Shown here: positions 9,193-19,767 of the stretch, in pieces
How positions within the stretch are numbered: the first letter of the stretch is position 1
Layout: the number at the start of each line of letters is the position of its first letter
Source: Marinomonas piezotolerans
GTDB lineage: Bacteria > Pseudomonadota > Gammaproteobacteria > Pseudomonadales > Marinomonadaceae
Reading direction: 5' to 3'
Length of the DNA: 64,000 nucleotides
Assembly (NCBI RefSeq): GCF_003362755.1
Contig: NZ_QKRA01000001.1
Location: forward strand, 620,001-684,000
Translations under genes and position numbers: made by a program
Notes under the pieces: generated by a model
What the model was told of the DNA's origin: nothing
What the model saw: only the letters and a program-made list of their open reading frames with translations
Database searches by the model: none

Positions 9193-9858
9193 TTATTGCT
9201 CGTATTGCAAGGGGTCTGTTTGATTCTGATTAGCAAATGCCTCTAACCGTTCGGTACAAGCACCGCATTTGCCGCATGCATGCTCTCGCCCGTTGTAACA
9301 GGTCCACGTATCCGCGTAGTCCAGCCCCATCGCCAAGCCCGCGGCCAGAATTTCACCTTTAGAGTTGTTTAAAAATGGCGTTACTATTTCGACAGGTTGG
9401 TAGTTTGCGATATTCGACACGGCATTCATTGCATGAACAAACTCAGGCCGACAGTCGGGATAGATATGATGATCACCAGAATGAGCGCCGTAATGCACTT
9501 CAGGAGCCTCCAAAGAAACGGCGTAAGCAATCGCCATAGACAGCAATACCATATTGCGGTTTGGAACAACCGTGCTCTTCATGCTATCAGCTTCATAGTG
9601 ACCTTCAGGTATTTCTACATCGCTGGTCAATGAAGAGCCCGCCATAAGGCTGTTGATGGCAGATATGTCCACGACTTTGTGTGGCACGTTAAGTTTTTGA
9701 CACACACGTGCTGCAACGTCTAACTCTTTGCTGTGACGTTGCCCGTAATTAAACGAAATAGCATAAACATCACGGCCTTCGATCAGCGCTTTATTGAGTA
9801 CGGTAAAAGAATCCATACCACCAGAAAAAACGACAACCGCTCTTGTTTTTTCAGTCAT
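9193..9858 (-). CDS. queC: 7-cyano-7-deazaguanine synthase
   Basis: QueC uses ATP and ammonia to turn 7-carboxy-7-deazaguanine into preQ0. The N-terminal PP-loop reads [11 protein letters not shown], and the C-terminal zinc site reads C, seven residues, CGKCGAC. The ATG at 9858 is chosen because GGAGGG precedes it at the right distance and the protein then begins with the family-typical [14 protein letters not shown]; the open frame extends 15 residues further upstream without support. The protein is 221 residues long, about normal. It is the first gene of the queC-queE-ppiB-lpxH run and divergent from the MarR-GNAT gene. Confidence 0.95.
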   Translation of the reverse strand: MTEKTRAVVVFSGGMDSFTVLNKALIEGRDVYAISFNYGQRHSKELDVAARVCQKLNVPHKVVDISAINSLMAGSSLTSDVEIPEGHYEADSMKSTVVPNRNMVLLSMAIAYAVSLEAPEVHYGAHSGDHHIYPDCRPEFVHAMNAVSNIANYQPVEIVTPFLNNSKGEILAAGLAMGLDYADTWTCYNGREHACGKCGACTERLEAFANQNQTDPLQYEQ

Positions 9859-9971
9859 TAAATTACCCTCCAAGTTTAAGCCGCGCAGTGTAACAAAACC
9901 CAAGATAGAACACCTAAAAATCGTAAAAAATAGTGCAGGCTATTGAAATCTTAGATCACTTAATTAATATC

Positions 9972-9985
9972 CGTAACCAGTTACG
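9972..9985. promoter_or_regulatory. Palindrome before the MarR-GNAT gene, candidate self-operator
   Basis: CGTAAC, two bases, GTTACG is a perfect dyad ending 18 bases before the start codon of a MarR-type regulator. MarR proteins usually bind such short dyads to repress their own operons. The link is inferred from position only. Confidence 0.5.
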
Positions 9986-10003
9986 CACATTAAGAGAAGC
10001 AGT

Positions 10004-10966
10004 ATGGAGCAGTTTGGCGTTTTATCCTTAGGCAGTCGTTTAAAACGACTTAGCGACTACCTATACAATGAAGTTCAATCGGTTTACTTAAACGAGTCCT
10101 TAGCGATCTCATCAACCTACTTTCCCATTTTGAGGTTACTTCAATATCAAGGAGGGCTATCAGTCGTAGAAATCTCTGACCAGCTAGGGCTCTCCCATCC
10201 TGCTGTTAGCAAACAGGTAACAAAGATGCTCAAGGACGAATTACTCATCAAACAAACTGATTCAAAAGATCAACGCCGCTCGGTACTACACTTGTCTGAG
10301 TTTTGCATTAATCAAATGGCTCAGGTGGAACCCGTACTCAAGGTAATCGGGCAGGAGCTTGAATATTATTTGGACACCACAAGCGGTAAGTTTTTGGAGC
10401 AACTTAGTCAGCTTGAACAATCGTTACTCCAAGCACCGTATGCCCTGCGGGTGTTGTTACGCTTACACCCCCATGAAGTTCAAGTAACGCCACTCGATAT
10501 GAGCTTGTTAGAGTCTTTTCAATCAATCAATATGCGGTGGCTGAAAGAGTATTTCCCAACGGATATCTATGAGCAAGACATCGACGTTCTGTCTGATCCT
10601 TTTACTCACGTAATTCATGATGGTGGAGCTGTTTATTGCGCCATATTCAAATCTCGGTGCATTGGCACCTATTTACTGAAGCCCATTCAGAACAATGAAG
10701 TAGAGCTTTGCAAACTTGCTGTTGCTCCTGATTTCCAACGCCTTCGAATAGGTAAGAAGCTGGTTCAACACGCTATTGATCAAGCAAAAAACATGGGCGC
10801 CACCAAGATAACCTTGGAGTCTCACACATCATTAAAAGCTGCCATGTCGCTGTATCAAAAATTTGGTTTTAAACCTTACGAAACACCACCACTGTTCAGT
10901 GTTCCGCGAGCCAACATAAAATTATATCTACCTCTGTCTGACGGGGAGAAAATTCATTATGAATAG
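10004..10966 (+). CDS. MarR-type regulator fused to GNAT acetyltransferase
   Basis: A 320-residue two-domain protein. Residues 1 to about 150 are a MarR-like winged helix, with the recognition region LSVVEISDQLGLSHPAVSKQ and a wing containing SKDQRRSVLHL. Residues about 165-310 are a GNAT acetyltransferase, with the acetyl-CoA loop in VAPDFQRLRIGKKLV and the terminal YQKFGFKPYE motif. Such fusions are known, but their substrates are largely undefined. The end overlaps the azlC start by eight bases, so the regulator is co-transcribed and coupled with an amino acid exporter that it probably controls. A dyad just upstream may be its own operator. Confidence 0.85.
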   Translation: MEQFGVLSLGSRLKRLSDYLYNEVQSVYLNESLAISSTYFPILRLLQYQGGLSVVEISDQLGLSHPAVSKQVTKMLKDELLIKQTDSKDQRRSVLHLSEFCINQMAQVEPVLKVIGQELEYYLDTTSGKFLEQLSQLEQSLLQAPYALRVLLRLHPHEVQVTPLDMSLLESFQSINMRWLKEYFPTDIYEQDIDVLSDPFTHVIHDGGAVYCAIFKSRCIGTYLLKPIQNNEVELCKLAVAPDFQRLRIGKKLVQHAIDQAKNMGATKITLESHTSLKAAMSLYQKFGFKPYETPPLFSVPRANIKLYLPLSDGEKIHYE

Positions 10967-11672
10967 AGTTCTTGAAAACGGCCGCCGCGGAGCACTTGCA
11001 TCCTTACCCATGATTATCGGTGGTGCACCATTTGGACTTCTATTTGGGTCTCTAGCCTCAGCAAATGACTTGAGTATTGGCTTCGCTATCGCCATGTCGA
11101 GTATTGTTTTTGCGGGTTCAGCTCAATTCGTCGCAATCGGTCTAATTGCGGCCGATGCGCCACTATGGATCATAGTAACCACAACGTTCGTCGTTAATCT
11201 TCGTCACATACTATATGCCGCTGATTTCGTTAGATTCGTCAAACATTTACCTCTCCCCCTAAGAACCATTATGGCATTTGGCTTAACCGATGAAACATAT
11301 GCTGCCGTTCGACCTATGTACGATAGAGGAGTGGTATCCCTATCAAACGGACACCAAGTTTATCTAGGTTCCTTTTTAGCTTTCTATACTATGTGGAACA
11401 TAACAACGATTATCGGAGCACTCGCGGGCGAATATATTCCTGGAATTAGTGAGTGGGGATTGGAGTTCGCAATGGTTGCAACCTTTATCGGAATTGTGAC
11501 GCCTTATTTGAAATCTACGCCTTACTGGGGGGCATTTGCCGTTGCGCTGATGGCATCGGTCGTGTTTCGCGACTTACCTAACAATACTGGGTTAATAGCC
11601 GCAACGGTATTAGCCGTTATAACTGGCATAATTTTAGAGCGACATACCAGAACGGAACATGCATATGCCTAA
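10959..11672 (+). CDS. azlC: AzlC-family branched-chain amino acid exporter, large subunit
   Basis: A 237-residue inner-membrane protein with the AzlC signature near the N-terminus (PMIIGGAPFGLLFG) and several hydrophobic segments. AzlC works with the small partner AzlD, encoded next, to export branched-chain amino acids or analogues; some members act on other amino acids. GGGGAG lies before the ATG inside the end of the regulator gene. The eight-base overlaps on both sides make a tight three-gene unit. Confidence 0.92.
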   Translation: MNRVLENGRRGALASLPMIIGGAPFGLLFGSLASANDLSIGFAIAMSSIVFAGSAQFVAIGLIAADAPLWIIVTTTFVVNLRHILYAADFVRFVKHLPLPLRTIMAFGLTDETYAAVRPMYDRGVVSLSNGHQVYLGSFLAFYTMWNITTIIGALAGEYIPGISEWGLEFAMVATFIGIVTPYLKSTPYWGAFAVALMASVVFRDLPNNTGLIAATVLAVITGIILERHTRTEHAYA

Positions 11673-11994
11673 TACATATTTCACCCTAATTATCATCGGT
11701 ATGTTTGTCGTTACCTTTGGTATTCGCTTTGTGCTTTTCGCCTCTGCTCATAAGGCAGTGATGCCAAAATGGTTAGAAAGTGGACTCAAATATGTGCCTG
11801 TATCCGTGTTGACTGCCATTATAGCCCCTATGTCTGTCACAGATGACTCCGGCCTTAACCTAGCCATATCCAACCCTTGGTTTGTGGGAGCCCTTACTGC
11901 TTTTCTAGTTGGTTTGATTTTTAAGCATCAACTACTAACGATATGCGTAGGGGTTGCAACTTTTTTCATCACAAAGCTCCTAACAGGGAACTAG
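11665..11994 (+). CDS. azlD: AzlD-family transporter small subunit
   Basis: A small inner-membrane protein of about 109 residues with four hydrophobic stretches, following azlC as is typical. The TFGIRFVLFA and GLKYVPVSVLTAIIAP segments match the AzlD family. The ATG at 11665 has GGA at a workable distance; an ATG at 11659 is also in frame. It overlaps the end of azlC. It ends about 100 bases before glnS, which has its own promoter region. Confidence 0.9.
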   Translation: MPNTYFTLIIIGMFVVTFGIRFVLFASAHKAVMPKWLESGLKYVPVSVLTAIIAPMSVTDDSGLNLAISNPWFVGALTAFLVGLIFKHQLLTICVGVATFFITKLLTGN

Positions 11995-12096
11995 AAAACT
12001 TTTTTGCAGCGTACCCATCGCATATTAAAATCAGATATACTTGGACGCTAATTTTTCTAACCGTTACACGAACACCAATCGGGATTCACACATAAC

Positions 12097-13767
12097 ATGT
12101 CAGAAGCGTCAAAAACTGGGAACTTCATTACCCAAATCATTGATAAAGATAACGAAACTGGCAAGCACGGCGGCAAGGTGCTGACGCGCTTTCCGCCAGA
12201 GCCAAATGGTTATCTTCACATAGGTCACGCCAAATCGATTTGTCTTAACTTTGGCATTGCAGAGCGTTACCAGGGCCAATGTAACCTTCGCTTTGATGAC
12301 ACCAACCCTGAAAAAGAAAGTGTTGAATATATCGAGTCGATTAAGCGTGATGTTGAATGGCTCGGCTTTGAATGGGCCGGTGAACCGAAATTTGCATCAG
12401 ATTACTTCGATAAGCTATACGACTTTGCATGCAACTTGATTCGAGAAGGCAAAGCCTACGTTTGTGAGCTTGATGGTGAGCAAATGCGTGAGTATCGAGG
12501 CACATTAAAAGAGCCAGGTAAAAACAGCCCGTTTCGTGATCGCACACCAGAGGAGAACCTTGCACTATTTGAAGAAATGCGTGCAGGAAAATATGCCGAC
12601 GGTGAAAAAGTATTGCGCGCAAAAATTGACATGGCTAGCCCTAATATTAATTTGCGTGATCCTATCATTTATCGTATCCGCCATATTCATCACCACCAAA
12701 CTGGTGATAAGTGGTGTGTGTACCCAATGTATGATTTTACTCATTCACTATCAGATGCAATTGAGGGTATTACGCACTCAATCTGTACTTTGGAGTTCCA
12801 AGACCATCGTCCACTTTATGATTGGACAGTTGACGCAGCGCACACCTTCCATCCACAACAGATAGAGTTCGCTCGCCTAAACCTAAACTACACGGTTACG
12901 AGTAAACGCAAGCTTAAGCAGCTCGTTGATGAGAAGCATGTTGATAGTTGGGACGACCCTCGCATGCCAACCATTTCCGGTATGCGTCGCCGTGGTTTCA
13001 CACCAGCGTCTATTCGCAATTTCTGTGAGCGCATTGGCGTCACTAAATCTGACAGTGTGGTTGACTTTGGTATGCTTGAGCATGCCATTCGCGAAGACTT
13101 AGATGCAAATGCTAATCGTGCGATGGCAGTTTTAAATCCAATCAAAGTAACGCTGACAAACTACCCTGAAGACAAAGACGAAATTTTCACCGTCGCAAAT
13201 CACCCCAAGAATGAAGCAGCCGGAACACGAGAAGTTCCTTTTAGCAAGCATCTGTTTATCGATGCAGCGGACTTCGAAGAGATCCCACCACGCAAATGGA
13301 AACGCCTAAGTCTTGGTAATGCAGTGCGTCTTCGCGGTGGGTACGTGATTACCTGTGATGAAGCGATCAAAGATGCCGATGGCAATGTTGTTGAGTTACT
13401 CTGCCGTTATGACAGCGAGACATTAGGGGTCAACCCTGAAGGTTACAAGCCAAAAGGCGTTATTCATTGGGTGAGCGCTAAGCATGCGGTTGATGCCAAG
13501 GTGCGCTTATACGACCGCTTATTCAACGAAGAGGCGCCGGACGCAAGGCATGTAGACAAAACATTTCTAGATTTTATTAATCCAGAATCCATCAAAATTG
13601 CGGAAAACGCGAAGTTGGAGTCATCTCTCGCTAACGCTAAACCAGGTGTCGGTTTTCAGTTTGAGCGCGAAGGCTATTTTTGCCGTGACTTAAAAGAAGA
13701 AGGGATGGTCTTCAATCGCACGGTAACACTGCGCGACTCTTGGGCGAAACTCGAAGCAAAAGGTTAA
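12097..13767 (+). CDS. glnS: Glutaminyl-tRNA synthetase
   Basis: A 556-residue class I synthetase that charges tRNA-Gln. The HIGH motif is in [12 protein letters not shown] near residue 40, and the KMSKS equivalent reads VTSKRKL near residue 270. PPEPNGY and FDDTNPEKE are characteristic of GlnRS as opposed to GluRS. The length agrees with E. coli GlnS (554). The stop lies eight bases before cysS, so the two synthetases form an operon, as in pseudomonads. Confidence 0.98.
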   Translation: MSEASKTGNFITQIIDKDNETGKHGGKVLTRFPPEPNGYLHIGHAKSICLNFGIAERYQGQCNLRFDDTNPEKESVEYIESIKRDVEWLGFEWAGEPKFASDYFDKLYDFACNLIREGKAYVCELDGEQMREYRGTLKEPGKNSPFRDRTPEENLALFEEMRAGKYADGEKVLRAKIDMASPNINLRDPIIYRIRHIHHHQTGDKWCVYPMYDFTHSLSDAIEGITHSICTLEFQDHRPLYDWTVDAAHTFHPQQIEFARLNLNYTVTSKRKLKQLVDEKHVDSWDDPRMPTISGMRRRGFTPASIRNFCERIGVTKSDSVVDFGMLEHAIREDLDANANRAMAVLNPIKVTLTNYPEDKDEIFTVANHPKNEAAGTREVPFSKHLFIDAADFEEIPPRKWKRLSLGNAVRLRGGYVITCDEAIKDADGNVVELLCRYDSETLGVNPEGYKPKGVIHWVSAKHAVDAKVRLYDRLFNEEAPDARHVDKTFLDFINPESIKIAENAKLESSLANAKPGVGFQFEREGYFCRDLKEEGMVFNRTVTLRDSWAKLEAKG

Positions 13768-13775
13768 CTCTGGAC

Positions 13776-15158
13776 ATGTTGAAAATATTCAATACGCTGA
13801 GCGGTAAGAAAGAAGAATTTACGCCAATCGAAGCAGGTAAAGTAAAAATGTATGTGTGTGGTATCACGGTCTATGATTACTGCCACATCGGCCACGCCCG
13901 AGCGATGATCTCGTTTGACATCATCACTCGATTTTTACGCCACATCGGTTACGACTTAAATTTTGTGCGTAATATTACCGATGTGGACGACAAAATCATC
14001 AAGCGGGCAGAAGAGAATGGAGAGACCACAACAGCCCTCACTGAACGCATGATCGCTGCGATGCATGAAGATGAAATAGCGCTTGGCAATAAACTGCCTG
14101 ACTTAGAGCCAAAAGCCACCGAGTTCATGCAACAGATCATTGATATGATTCAAGTGTTAGTAGATAAAGGTTTTGCGTATCAAGGAACCACTGGCGATGT
14201 TTATTATCGCGCTAGTAAATTCTCTGAATATGGCAAACTCAATAATCGCAAGCTCGAGGAGATGCTGGCAGGCGCCCGTATAGAAGTTGAAGCTGCCAAA
14301 GAGCATGCGGCAGACTTTGTACTTTGGAAGCCTGCAAAAGAGGGGGAGGTATCATGGGATTCACCTTGGGGGAAAGGTCGCCCAGGATGGCATATTGAAT
14401 GTTCTGCCATGTCAACTCATTGCCTAGGTAATCATTTTGATATCCACGGTGGTGGTCCCGACTTAAAATTCCCGCATCACGAAAATGAAATTGCTCAATC
14501 AGAAGCTGCTACCAGTGAACAATACGTCAACTACTGGATGCACTGTGGAGCCGTGCGTGTTAACAATGAGAAAATGTCCAAGTCACTCGGTAATTTTTTC
14601 ACAATTCGCGAGGTGCTTGAGCAGTTCAACCCTGAAGTTGTGCGCTATTTAATGGTATCTAGCCAATATCGCAGCAGTATCGATTATTCTGATTCAAGCT
14701 TAAAAGACGCTAAAACCGCCCTTGAGCGCTTATACACGGCTTTGCGTGGCCAGGAGATTGCTTCTAGCTTTACTGCGACAGAGTTCACAACCCGTTTTGA
14801 AGACGCCATGCGTGATGATTTCAATACACCTGTTGCACTGTCGGTAATGTTTGAATTAGTTCGAGAGCTTAATAAAGCACGAGCTGAAAACAATGTAGTC
14901 GCGCCAGAAATGGCAGCTGAATTGAAATCACTTGCTGAAGTATTAGGGCTACTTTACCAAGATCCCGAATACTTTATGCAAAACAGCACCGTTAGTGGTG
15001 GCTTATCTGCTGAAGATATTGAGGATTATATTGCTGAACGAGCGCAGGCACGCCAAGACAAGAACTTTGCACGCAGTGATGAGATCCGAGATTTACTATC
15101 TGAACAAGGTATCACATTGCTAGATAGTCGAGAAGGTACTACATGGACCCGCGACTGA
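13776..15158 (+). CDS. cysS: Cysteinyl-tRNA synthetase
   Basis: A 460-residue class I synthetase. The start MLKIFNTLSGKKEEF matches the family, so the ATG at 13776 is used rather than upstream in-frame codons inside glnS. Zinc and active-site motifs are CGITVYDYCHIGHAR, the WHIECSAM region and EKMSKSLGNF. It charges tRNA-Cys. The gene is followed by a strong bidirectional terminator facing uspA. Confidence 0.98.
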   Translation: MLKIFNTLSGKKEEFTPIEAGKVKMYVCGITVYDYCHIGHARAMISFDIITRFLRHIGYDLNFVRNITDVDDKIIKRAEENGETTTALTERMIAAMHEDEIALGNKLPDLEPKATEFMQQIIDMIQVLVDKGFAYQGTTGDVYYRASKFSEYGKLNNRKLEEMLAGARIEVEAAKEHAADFVLWKPAKEGEVSWDSPWGKGRPGWHIECSAMSTHCLGNHFDIHGGGPDLKFPHHENEIAQSEAATSEQYVNYWMHCGAVRVNNEKMSKSLGNFFTIREVLEQFNPEVVRYLMVSSQYRSSIDYSDSSLKDAKTALERLYTALRGQEIASSFTATEFTTRFEDAMRDDFNTPVALSVMFELVRELNKARAENNVVAPEMAAELKSLAEVLGLLYQDPEYFMQNSTVSGGLSAEDIEDYIAERAQARQDKNFARSDEIRDLLSEQGITLLDSREGTTWTRD

Positions 15159-15182
15159 CGTGATCAGCTCTATACCAATCCA

Positions 15183-15215
15183 TTAAAAAGGGAGACACCA
15201 TGTCTCCCTTTTTAA
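15183..15215. terminator. Bidirectional terminator between cysS and uspA
   Basis: A long perfect stem (AAAAAGGGAGACA / TGTCTCCCTTTTT) around a CCA loop, with A- and T-runs on both sides, between convergent genes. Confidence 0.95.
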
Positions 15216-15222
15216 TAAGGCA

Positions 15223-15657
15223 TTAAGACTTATGAACTCGCACTGCCAAAACATCACAAGGCGCGCCATGTAGTACGCCATTAGCAGTCGATCCTAATAA
15301 TAATGCCAAGCCATGGCGACCATGACTACCGACAACGATTAAATCAGAGCTGTTTTCTTCCGCGATACGATGAATTTCGCTTTCGATGCCGCCCTGAGTA
15401 ATGATGGTGTCTTGCACTGGAATATCCAACTGATCAACCAGTACCGACATGCGTTCTTTAGCAGTCGTTTCAAGTTGCTCTTGTATATCAGTAATATCAA
15501 TTGGAACATCGCCACCATAGGCGTAATTTAACGACTCAATGACATGAATAACAGTTAAACTGCCACCAAATGATTTACAAAGTGCAGCCGCTTTATTCGC
15601 GACTTGAATACTGTAATCAGTTAAATCAACTGCTAAAACAATATGTTGGTAGGGCAT
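15223..15657 (-). CDS. uspA: Universal stress protein, UspA family
   Basis: A 144-residue single-domain Usp. The N-terminus YQHIVLAVDLT and the C-terminal GSHGRHGLALLLGSTANGVL show the G-2x-G-9x-G(S/T) ATP-binding type loop. The ATG at 15657 is preferred because GGAGGT precedes it; the open frame continues nine residues further. Family members protect against stress and bind nucleotides in the cytoplasm. It converges on cysS and is divergent from the unknown gene at 15716. Confidence 0.93.
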   Translation of the reverse strand: MPYQHIVLAVDLTDYSIQVANKAAALCKSFGGSLTVIHVIESLNYAYGGDVPIDITDIQEQLETTAKERMSVLVDQLDIPVQDTIITQGGIESEIHRIAEENSSDLIVVGSHGRHGLALLLGSTANGVLHGAPCDVLAVRVHKS

Positions 15658-15715
15658 GGGATACCTCCACTTCTTGGATTCCATTACTTTATATTAATAC
15701 ATCAAGAGTAAAACA

Positions 15716-16189
15716 ATGACAGCGCTAATTGTAGTATTTATTACCCTTTCCTTGATGGGATCGGCTTTATGGATCATGCCTTCCCGCCGAGAGCGTGACA
15801 AAATGGCTTTACGGATGCAAGCGCGAAGCCACGGTATCACTGTCCAACTTAAATCGATAGACCTACCTGATAGATGGGATAAAGTTACGACTAGACAGAG
15901 TGTCTGCGCTTACCATAAATTTCACGCGAAACCTCTAAAAGACTTTGCAGACTTTAAACTGTTACCGTATGAAGTTTGGAAACACGCAAACATATGCTCT
16001 GGTTGGTATGCTAACGCGGAAACGGCAATCGCTCCCGAAACGCTAGAACTTTTAGAAAAAAACCAAGGCATCATTAATGGGATTGAAGTGACACCCAATG
16101 GTGTGAGTTTATATTGGCAAGAAAAAGGAACTATAGAAACCGTTGATGACCTTAACGACCTCATAGAGGCTCTTTTGGAACACCGTTAG
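15716..16189 (+). CDS. Membrane-anchored protein of unknown function
   Basis: A 157-residue protein with one N-terminal membrane helix (ALIVVFITLSLMGSALWI), followed by a basic stretch and a soluble cytoplasmic domain of about 125 residues. I recognise no enzymatic motif. The last 29 bases overlap the end of the next gene, which is on the opposite strand. A uspA-unknown-topA neighbourhood is also seen in pseudomonads, from memory, so it is probably a conserved lineage protein. Confidence 0.75.
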   Translation: MTALIVVFITLSLMGSALWIMPSRRERDKMALRMQARSHGITVQLKSIDLPDRWDKVTTRQSVCAYHKFHAKPLKDFADFKLLPYEVWKHANICSGWYANAETAIAPETLELLEKNQGIINGIEVTPNGVSLYWQEKGTIETVDDLNDLIEALLEHR

Positions 16190-16955
16190 GGTCATCTAAT
16201 CCTTCGACGTCGGGTAGTTCTTCGAGATTCAACATCAGATCCGCTAGTGCTTCTTCTGGATTTTCAGCATCCTGAATTGCCATGAGTTGCGGCGCAAGAA
16301 TTTCCTGCATGCGTGAATCAACATATTTTTCCAACGTCTTCTTTTCAGGGCGATCTATGTTGTTTGACTTTAAATGAGAGTGAATGACTCCGTATAAAGT
16401 TTGTGCAACTCTCATATCGCCAGCATGAAAATTTTTATTAGCTTGAACGAGCTGACGGTTGAGCTGAATCCACAGATTAAGCCATCTTAGGTAGGTATAA
16501 CAGAGCTTATAGTGCGTATTACTAATGCGCCCTTTACGACGCAGGTACAGCAACATTTTTGCAGCTTTGGTAAGCCGTTCTTTATACTTTGTTTTTTCGT
16601 GAAAACTTAATTCAGCCGGTTCCACGTCAAGCTCTGCAAGCTCACGTTCACGCTCTTCTTCCGCTTTAGCGATACGCAACTCAACTTTTTCAGGGTCATC
16701 AGTATACGACAGCAACTCGCGCAAGTTTTCCAGGTAAAAATCGTAAAAAACGTCGCTTACGATCGTGTCAGTATGCACATCACTGAGACCAATAATGTGC
16801 TGCTCCATCCGATCCGCACGGTTCTGAAGTTGAAGATACTTAAAGCGTCGTTCTTTTATTTCTTTTTCTTTCTGATGAGCACGTGAACCGATCACAACAG
16901 AAACAAGTACGATTATGAAAAGAATGACTATAGTTAATATTTGAAGCGTGGCCAT
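16161..16955 (-). CDS. Membrane-anchored helical protein of unknown function
   Basis: A 264-residue protein with an N-terminal membrane helix (about residues 4-24), then a charged, largely helical and coiled-coil region rich in Lys, Glu and Arg (for example AKAEEEREREL), and an acidic tail with NPEEALADL and DVEGLDDPNG. No catalytic motif is visible. It converges with and overlaps the preceding gene by 29 bases. It lies divergent from topA. The function is unknown; a scaffold-like role is only a guess. Confidence 0.75.
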   Translation of the reverse strand: MATLQILTIVILFIIVLVSVVIGSRAHQKEKEIKERRFKYLQLQNRADRMEQHIIGLSDVHTDTIVSDVFYDFYLENLRELLSYTDDPEKVELRIAKAEEERERELAELDVEPAELSFHEKTKYKERLTKAAKMLLYLRRKGRISNTHYKLCYTYLRWLNLWIQLNRQLVQANKNFHAGDMRVAQTLYGVIHSHLKSNNIDRPEKKTLEKYVDSRMQEILAPQLMAIQDAENPEEALADLMLNLEELPDVEGLDDPNGVPKEPL

Positions 16956-17139
16956 GATTGTCCTTTGTAAATGATTTCAGTATGTTAAAGGGCAAATGTG
17001 GAAGTCGGCAATAGGAATGTTGATAATCTCCTAAGGGATTACTTGTCATATATAGGCGCTTTGCTTAATATCTGCGCCCCATACAGCACTCTAAACTCTT
17101 TGCTCGTCAAACTTTTTGTATTAAGGCTCAAACAACCAA

Positions 17140-19767
17140 ATGGCTAAATCTCTGGTAATCGTGGAATCGCCCGCTAAGGCGAAAACAATTAACAAATATC
17201 TCGGCAACGACTATGTGGTTAAGTCGAGTGTTGGTCATATCCGAGATCTTCCTACTGGGACTACATCAACTTCTACACCCAAAGAGCGCGCGCAGCAAGC
17301 AGCTTTAACTCGTAAGATGAGCCCTGAAGAAAAGGCCATCTATAAACGTACCAAGGCTCGTAAGCAGTTAATCAATCGCATGGGAGTCGACCCAGAGAAC
17401 AATTGGGCCGCGCATTACGAGATTTTACCTGGCAAAGAGAAAGTCGTTGAAGAGTTACGTCGACTCGCAAAAAATGCTGACACTATCTATCTCGCAACCG
17501 ATTTGGATAGAGAAGGGGAGGCCATTGCTTGGCATTTGCGCGAGGCAATCGGAGGCGATGATTCCCGCTACAAGCGTGTTGTGTTTAATGAAATCACCAA
17601 AAATGCGATCAAATCAGCCTTTGAAACACCTTCTGAACTTGATTTAAACCGTGTTAATGCCCAGCAAGCCCGCCGCTTCTTGGATAGAGTGGTTGGCTTT
17701 ATGGTTTCTCCGTTGCTATGGGCAAAAGTTGCAAGAGGCTTATCTGCTGGCCGAGTTCAATCGGTCGCAGTACGTCTAATCGTCGAGCGAGAAAAAGAAA
17801 TTCGAGCATTCATACCAGATGAGTTCTGGGAATTAGATGCCAATCTTGCCACAAAAGATAAGACAGAAATTAAATTTGCTACGGTAAAGTACAACGGCAA
17901 CGAATACCGTCCATCGTCTCAGTCCGAGTCCGATGAGCACGTTAAGCGAATTGAGGCGGGTCCTTTTGAAGTAACCAGTCGGGAAGATAAGCCAACTCGC
18001 TCTAAGCCATCAGCGCCTTTTATTACATCTACTTTGCAACAGGCAGCTAGTACTCGATTGAGTTTTGGCGTCAAGAAAACAATGATGTTAGCACAGCGCC
18101 TTTACGAGGCAGGCTACATCACCTATATGCGTACCGACTCGACCAACCTTAGCTCAGAAGCAGTCGAAGCAGCGAGAGAGTTTATACAAACACGATATGG
18201 CGATGCTTATCTCCCTAAAGAGGCCATTCGATACTCAAGCAAGGAAGGTGCACAGGAAGCTCACGAGGCGATTCGTCCCTCTGATGTAACTGTGACCCAA
18301 GATACGCTTCAAGGCATGGACAAAGACGCTCACCGCCTTTACGACCTTATTCGAAATCAGTTCCTCGCGTGTCAAATGACCCCAGCAGAATATACATCAA
18401 CGACAGTTGTTGTTATGGCGGGTGATTATGAACTGCGTGCAAAGGGCCGTATTTTGCGATTTGATGGTTACACTCGTGTCATCAACCCCGTAGGCAAAAA
18501 AGCCGAAGACACTATTCTTCCAGACATTCAAAAAGGTGATACCTTGGCCCTCAAGGAATTATTACCTGAACAGCATTTTACTAAACCGCCTGCACGTTAT
18601 AGTGAGGCCAGTTTGGTAAAAGAGCTTGAAAAACGCGGTATCGGCCGCCCATCTACCTATGCATCGATCATATCTACCATCCAAGATCGTGGTTATGTGC
18701 GCGTTGAGAATCGCCGCTTTTATGCAGAGAAAATGGGAGACATTGTAACTGATCGCTTAGTACAAAATTTCAGTGGGTTAATGAACTACAGTTTTACCGC
18801 CGAAATGGAAGAAGAGCTGGATGATATAGCTGAAGGTGAACGCGATTGGATCAAAACCCTAAACGAGTTCTACACCAGCTTTAGTGAAACGCTTAATAAG
18901 GCTGAAGCGGAAGACGGTGGCATGGCTCCAAATGAGCCAACACCAACCGATATTGAATGCCCAAAATGCGGCCGACCAATGCAAATACGCACAGCGAGCA
19001 CTGGGGTATTTTTATCCTGTTCTGGTTACGCTCTGCCACCGAAAGAACGCTGCAAAGCCACGATCAATCTCGTAAGCGGTGACGAAGTCGTAGCGGTCGA
19101 CGATGACGAAGGCGAATCCAAAGCACTAATTAATAAACGTCGATGCAGTATCTGCTCATCAGCGATGGATAGTTATTTGGTTGATGAAACACGCAAACTA
19201 CACGTTTGCGGTAACAACCCATCTTGCCCTGGATATGAAGTCGAACATGGTACATTCAAACTCAAGGGGTATGATGGCCCTGTCATCGAATGTGATAAAT
19301 GTGGTTCAGAAATGCAGCTTAAAACAGGCCGCTTTGGTAAGTATTTTGGCTGTACCAACGAGGATTGCAAAAACACGCGTAAGCTACTAAAGAATGGTGA
19401 AGTTGCGCCACCGAAAATGGACCCAGTTCCAATGCCTGACTTGGCTTGTCAAAAGGTCGAAGATCATTACGTGTTACGTGACGGTGCAACAGGGCTATTC
19501 CTAGCAGCAAGCCAATTCCCTCGTAAGCGAGAAACAAGGCCGCCACTTGTAAAAGAGCTAAAACCCTATATGGATCAGATTGATCCGAAATACCACTATT
19601 TTGATACTGCTCCGTTGCAAGACGAAGAAGGAAACCCGACTGTCATTCGATATAGCCGTAAAACGAAAGAGCAATATATTATGACAGAAGTTGAAGGGAA
19701 ACCTACTGGATGGAAAGCATTCTACGTGAATGGAAGGTGGGATATTCAGCAAGGGAAAAAGAAATGA
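17140..19767 (+). CDS. topA: DNA topoisomerase I
   Basis: An 875-residue type IA topoisomerase that relaxes negative supercoils. The Toprim domain begins at once ([14 protein letters not shown]), with the acidic [13 protein letters not shown] motif. The catalytic tyrosine is in [11 protein letters not shown] near residue 325-330. Three C-terminal zinc ribbons follow, with cysteine pairs [16 protein letters not shown] and CDKCGSEM, and a further basic tail. The length is close to E. coli TopA (865). The stop overlaps the next start (ATGA). Confidence 0.98.
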   Translation: MAKSLVIVESPAKAKTINKYLGNDYVVKSSVGHIRDLPTGTTSTSTPKERAQQAALTRKMSPEEKAIYKRTKARKQLINRMGVDPENNWAAHYEILPGKEKVVEELRRLAKNADTIYLATDLDREGEAIAWHLREAIGGDDSRYKRVVFNEITKNAIKSAFETPSELDLNRVNAQQARRFLDRVVGFMVSPLLWAKVARGLSAGRVQSVAVRLIVEREKEIRAFIPDEFWELDANLATKDKTEIKFATVKYNGNEYRPSSQSESDEHVKRIEAGPFEVTSREDKPTRSKPSAPFITSTLQQAASTRLSFGVKKTMMLAQRLYEAGYITYMRTDSTNLSSEAVEAAREFIQTRYGDAYLPKEAIRYSSKEGAQEAHEAIRPSDVTVTQDTLQGMDKDAHRLYDLIRNQFLACQMTPAEYTSTTVVVMAGDYELRAKGRILRFDGYTRVINPVGKKAEDTILPDIQKGDTLALKELLPEQHFTKPPARYSEASLVKELEKRGIGRPSTYASIISTIQDRGYVRVENRRFYAEKMGDIVTDRLVQNFSGLMNYSFTAEMEEELDDIAEGERDWIKTLNEFYTSFSETLNKAEAEDGGMAPNEPTPTDIECPKCGRPMQIRTASTGVFLSCSGYALPPKERCKATINLVSGDEVVAVDDDEGESKALINKRRCSICSSAMDSYLVDETRKLHVCGNNPSCPGYEVEHGTFKLKGYDGPVIECDKCGSEMQLKTGRFGKYFGCTNEDCKNTRKLLKNGEVAPPKMDPVPMPDLACQKVEDHYVLRDGATGLFLAASQFPRKRETRPPLVKELKPYMDQIDPKYHYFDTAPLQDEEGNPTVIRYSRKTKEQYIMTEVEGKPTGWKAFYVNGRWDIQQGKKK

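Noticed and set aside
12536..12865. 109-residue frame inside glnS
   Set aside because: Same-strand shadow of glnS with no plausible start signal.
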